Of a stretch of DNA of 5,693 nt, positions 4,792-5,693 are shown one piece after another. Positions within the stretch are counted from its first letter, which is position 1; every line of letters starts with the position of its first letter. A program made the position numbers and the translations under genes. Origin of the DNA: an uncultured Chloroflexota bacterium (GTDB lineage: Bacteria > Chloroflexota > Anaerolineae > Aggregatilineales > Phototrophicaceae); assembly GCA_937942935.1 (NCBI GenBank), contig CALDGT010000856.1:1-5693 (forward strand), given 5' to 3'. A model generated the notes under the pieces. It was given only the letters and a program-made list of their open reading frames with translations. It was not told where the DNA came from and searched no databases.

Positions 4792-5617
4792 ACATATATA
4801 GCGGGACAAAATATTGTGATGCAATTTTTTGCCCTTCATTACTCTGAATCCACCCAATAAATAAGCGTGTATCGTCTTGCGGTTCGCTTTTACCAACAAT
4901 ATAAATGGTGTTGGTGAGGGGATACACATGGTCATAAATCGTCATCAATGTAGGTTCAATATTATCTATCGCCAATACCTTGACAGAATCGTCTGTTAGA
5001 GCATTCAGGTATCCCCAAGAGACATACCCAATCGCCCCAACTGTCTCAGAAACAAGTTTGACCATTTGGTCATCACTAAATGCAAGGCGGGCAATCGCCG
5101 TTGTTCGGCGATTGCCCATAACCATACGCTCCAATTCGGCGCGTGTGGAACTACCTTCTTCACGGCTAAACACGATAATATCATCCCCCACCCCATCAAC
5201 ATCTTCCCATGTAACCACTTGTCCGTTATAAATTTGGCGCAATTGATTGAGGGTAATATTTTGAATTTTGGTTTGGGGATGTGTGATAATGGCAAGCCCG
5301 TCTTGTGCGATAGGTGCCGCCCATAGTGAACTCCCAATTGGGATATGATGTGTCGAAAAATAGCTCGTGCGGTTGTTTTGCAAATCATCTAAGCGTGTTT
5401 GATTATTAGCGGGATACAAATCGAGGGCATACGCCGATGACCCGTCACCATAGGCGTTGAGGAAGTCATTCATAAGGGGATAAGTGGCTGTTGTCGCAGA
5501 GACACGCGGGGGAATTGCGGTCAATGTTGGGGTGGTCGCGGGGGAATTGCGAACACCACAACTCACCAGCGTTGTGGTGAGCGCGACAATAGCGATGGTG
5601 CGTTGAACAGGCTTCAT
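4772..5617 (-). CDS. PstS-like substrate-binding lipoprotein
   Basis: The 281-residue product begins with a lipoprotein signal: MKPVQR, a hydrophobic stretch, then lipobox LVSC with Cys20 as the lipidated residue. After a short Thr/Pro linker it resembles the periplasmic binding domain of phosphate-type ABC transporters (PBP-like family): YPLMNDFLNAY (46-56), QDGLAIITHP (105-114), TLNQLRQIYNGQVVTWEDV (122-140), SREEGSSTRAELERMVMG (151-168) and GAIGYVSWGYL near residue 196. PstS normally has an SGT phosphate-binding triad where this protein has SST (156-158), and the first lobe is short, so the ligand may not be phosphate. No permease or ATPase gene is visible here. There is no clear Shine-Dalgarno; the start lies 6 bp after the stop of an upstream frame, which suggests translational coupling. 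The 3' end overlaps the convergent TPR gene. Confidence 0.82.
   Translation of the reverse strand: MKPVQRTIAIVALTTTLVSCGVRNSPATTPTLTAIPPRVSATTATYPLMNDFLNAYGDGSSAYALDLYPANNQTRLDDLQNNRTSYFSTHHIPIGSSLWAAPIAQDGLAIITHPQTKIQNITLNQLRQIYNGQVVTWEDVDGVGDDIIVFSREEGSSTRAELERMVMGNRRTTAIARLAFSDDQMVKLVSETVGAIGYVSWGYLNALTDDSVKVLAIDNIEPTLMTIYDHVYPLTNTIYIVGKSEPQDDTRLFIGWIQSNEGQKIASQYFVPLYMSMSPQE
5089..5117. repeat. Perfect 12-bp inverted repeat inside the lipoprotein gene
   Basis: GGGCAATCGCCG (5089-5100), a 5-nt loop, and CGGCGATTGCCC (5106-5117) form an uninterrupted 12-bp stem, eight of the pairs G-C. It falls in codons for GNRRTTAIA of the PstS-like protein (about residues 167-177). No U-tract follows, so it is not a standard intrinsic terminator. 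Confidence 0.8.
5505..5551. repeat. 15-bp direct repeat in the lipoprotein linker
   Basis: CGCGGGGGAATTGCG occurs at 5505-5519 and at 5537-5551. The 32-bp offset is not a multiple of three, so the two copies are read in different frames (as part of AIPPR and of RNSPAT). This makes selection at the protein level an unlikely cause. Confidence 0.75.
5554..5579. repeat. 9-bp inverted repeat over the lipobox codons
   Basis: CACCACAAC (5554-5562) and GTTGTGGTG (5571-5579) are exact reverse complements around an 8-nt loop. In the mRNA the stem begins about 39 nt after the start codon and spans the codons for LTTTLVSCG, the end of the lipoprotein signal. Confidence 0.7.
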
Positions 5618-5623
5618 AACAAT

Positions 5624-5693
5624 TTAGACCAACCGCAAGTACCGTTTCAAAAATCGTGTTGCATACTCGCGCAGACGCCCTTCAAAAATGGCT
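5624..5693 (-). CDS. C-terminal 22 codons of an unidentified upstream gene
   Basis: One minus-strand frame is open from the right edge to TAA at 5626-5624, and the other two frames contain stops. The translated tail, AIFEGRLREYATRFLKRYLRLV, is a basic amphipathic helix that looks like a natural protein C-terminus, but it is too short to identify. The stop is 6 bp before the ATG of the PstS-like lipoprotein, which has no good ribosome-binding site of its own. That spacing is what supports a real upstream gene in the same operon. Confidence 0.5.
   Translation of the reverse strand, partial: AIFEGRLREYATRFLKRYLRLV

Noticed and set aside
4980..5388. Alternative open frames on both strands within the PstS-like gene
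   Set aside because: The 281-codon frame carries a lipobox and a full run of family motifs, so the others are shadows.

Overview
The window looks like a piece of a Chloroflexota (probably Anaerolineae-like) chromosome of moderate GC. The signs are indirect but consistent: secreted proteins with Thr/Pro-rich linkers and the VTNTP motif, small TPR proteins with an AWLW-type repeat and a C-terminal membrane anchor, a PstS-like lipoprotein of the type common in that phylum, and an F420/deazaflavin-type nitroreductase. No rRNA, tRNA, CRISPR array, transposase or phage gene is visible.

Layout, left to right. Positions 1-428 (minus strand): a possible 32-codon ORF followed by the start of a secreted Thr/Pro-rich protein that runs off the left edge. 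Positions 555-1004 (plus): a Ddn/DUF385-family deazaflavin-dependent oxidoreductase. Positions 1029-3371 (minus): a two-gene operon with a 657-residue membrane protein first (TIR domain, one membrane helix, degenerate LytM/M23 domain, GH25-like TIM-barrel domain) and, 15 bp downstream, a small TPR protein with a C-terminal membrane helix. Positions 3372-3523: a divergent control region with a perfect TATAAT on each strand and a palindrome over the plus-strand -35 position. Positions 3524-4791 (plus): a PIG-L/LmbE zinc deacetylase overlapping by ATGA with a second small TPR, tail-anchored protein. Positions 4772-5693 (minus): a PstS-like lipoprotein that overlaps the preceding gene tail to tail by 20 bp and starts 6 bp after the end of another, truncated, reading frame.

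The most striking gene is the TIR protein. Its predicted topology puts the TIR domain in the cytoplasm and the two wall-enzyme-like domains outside, joined by a single membrane helix. All recognisable zinc ligands of the LytM domain are replaced, so that domain is more likely to bind than to cut. This resembles a cell-envelope receptor with a TIR output. The TPR, tail-anchored product of the next gene is a natural cytoplasmic-face partner. The head-to-head operon repeats the pattern of one enzyme plus one TPR tail-anchored protein, so the two operons may be co-regulated and may form one membrane-associated unit. That functional link is inference; the architecture, spacing and missing residues are read directly from the sequence.
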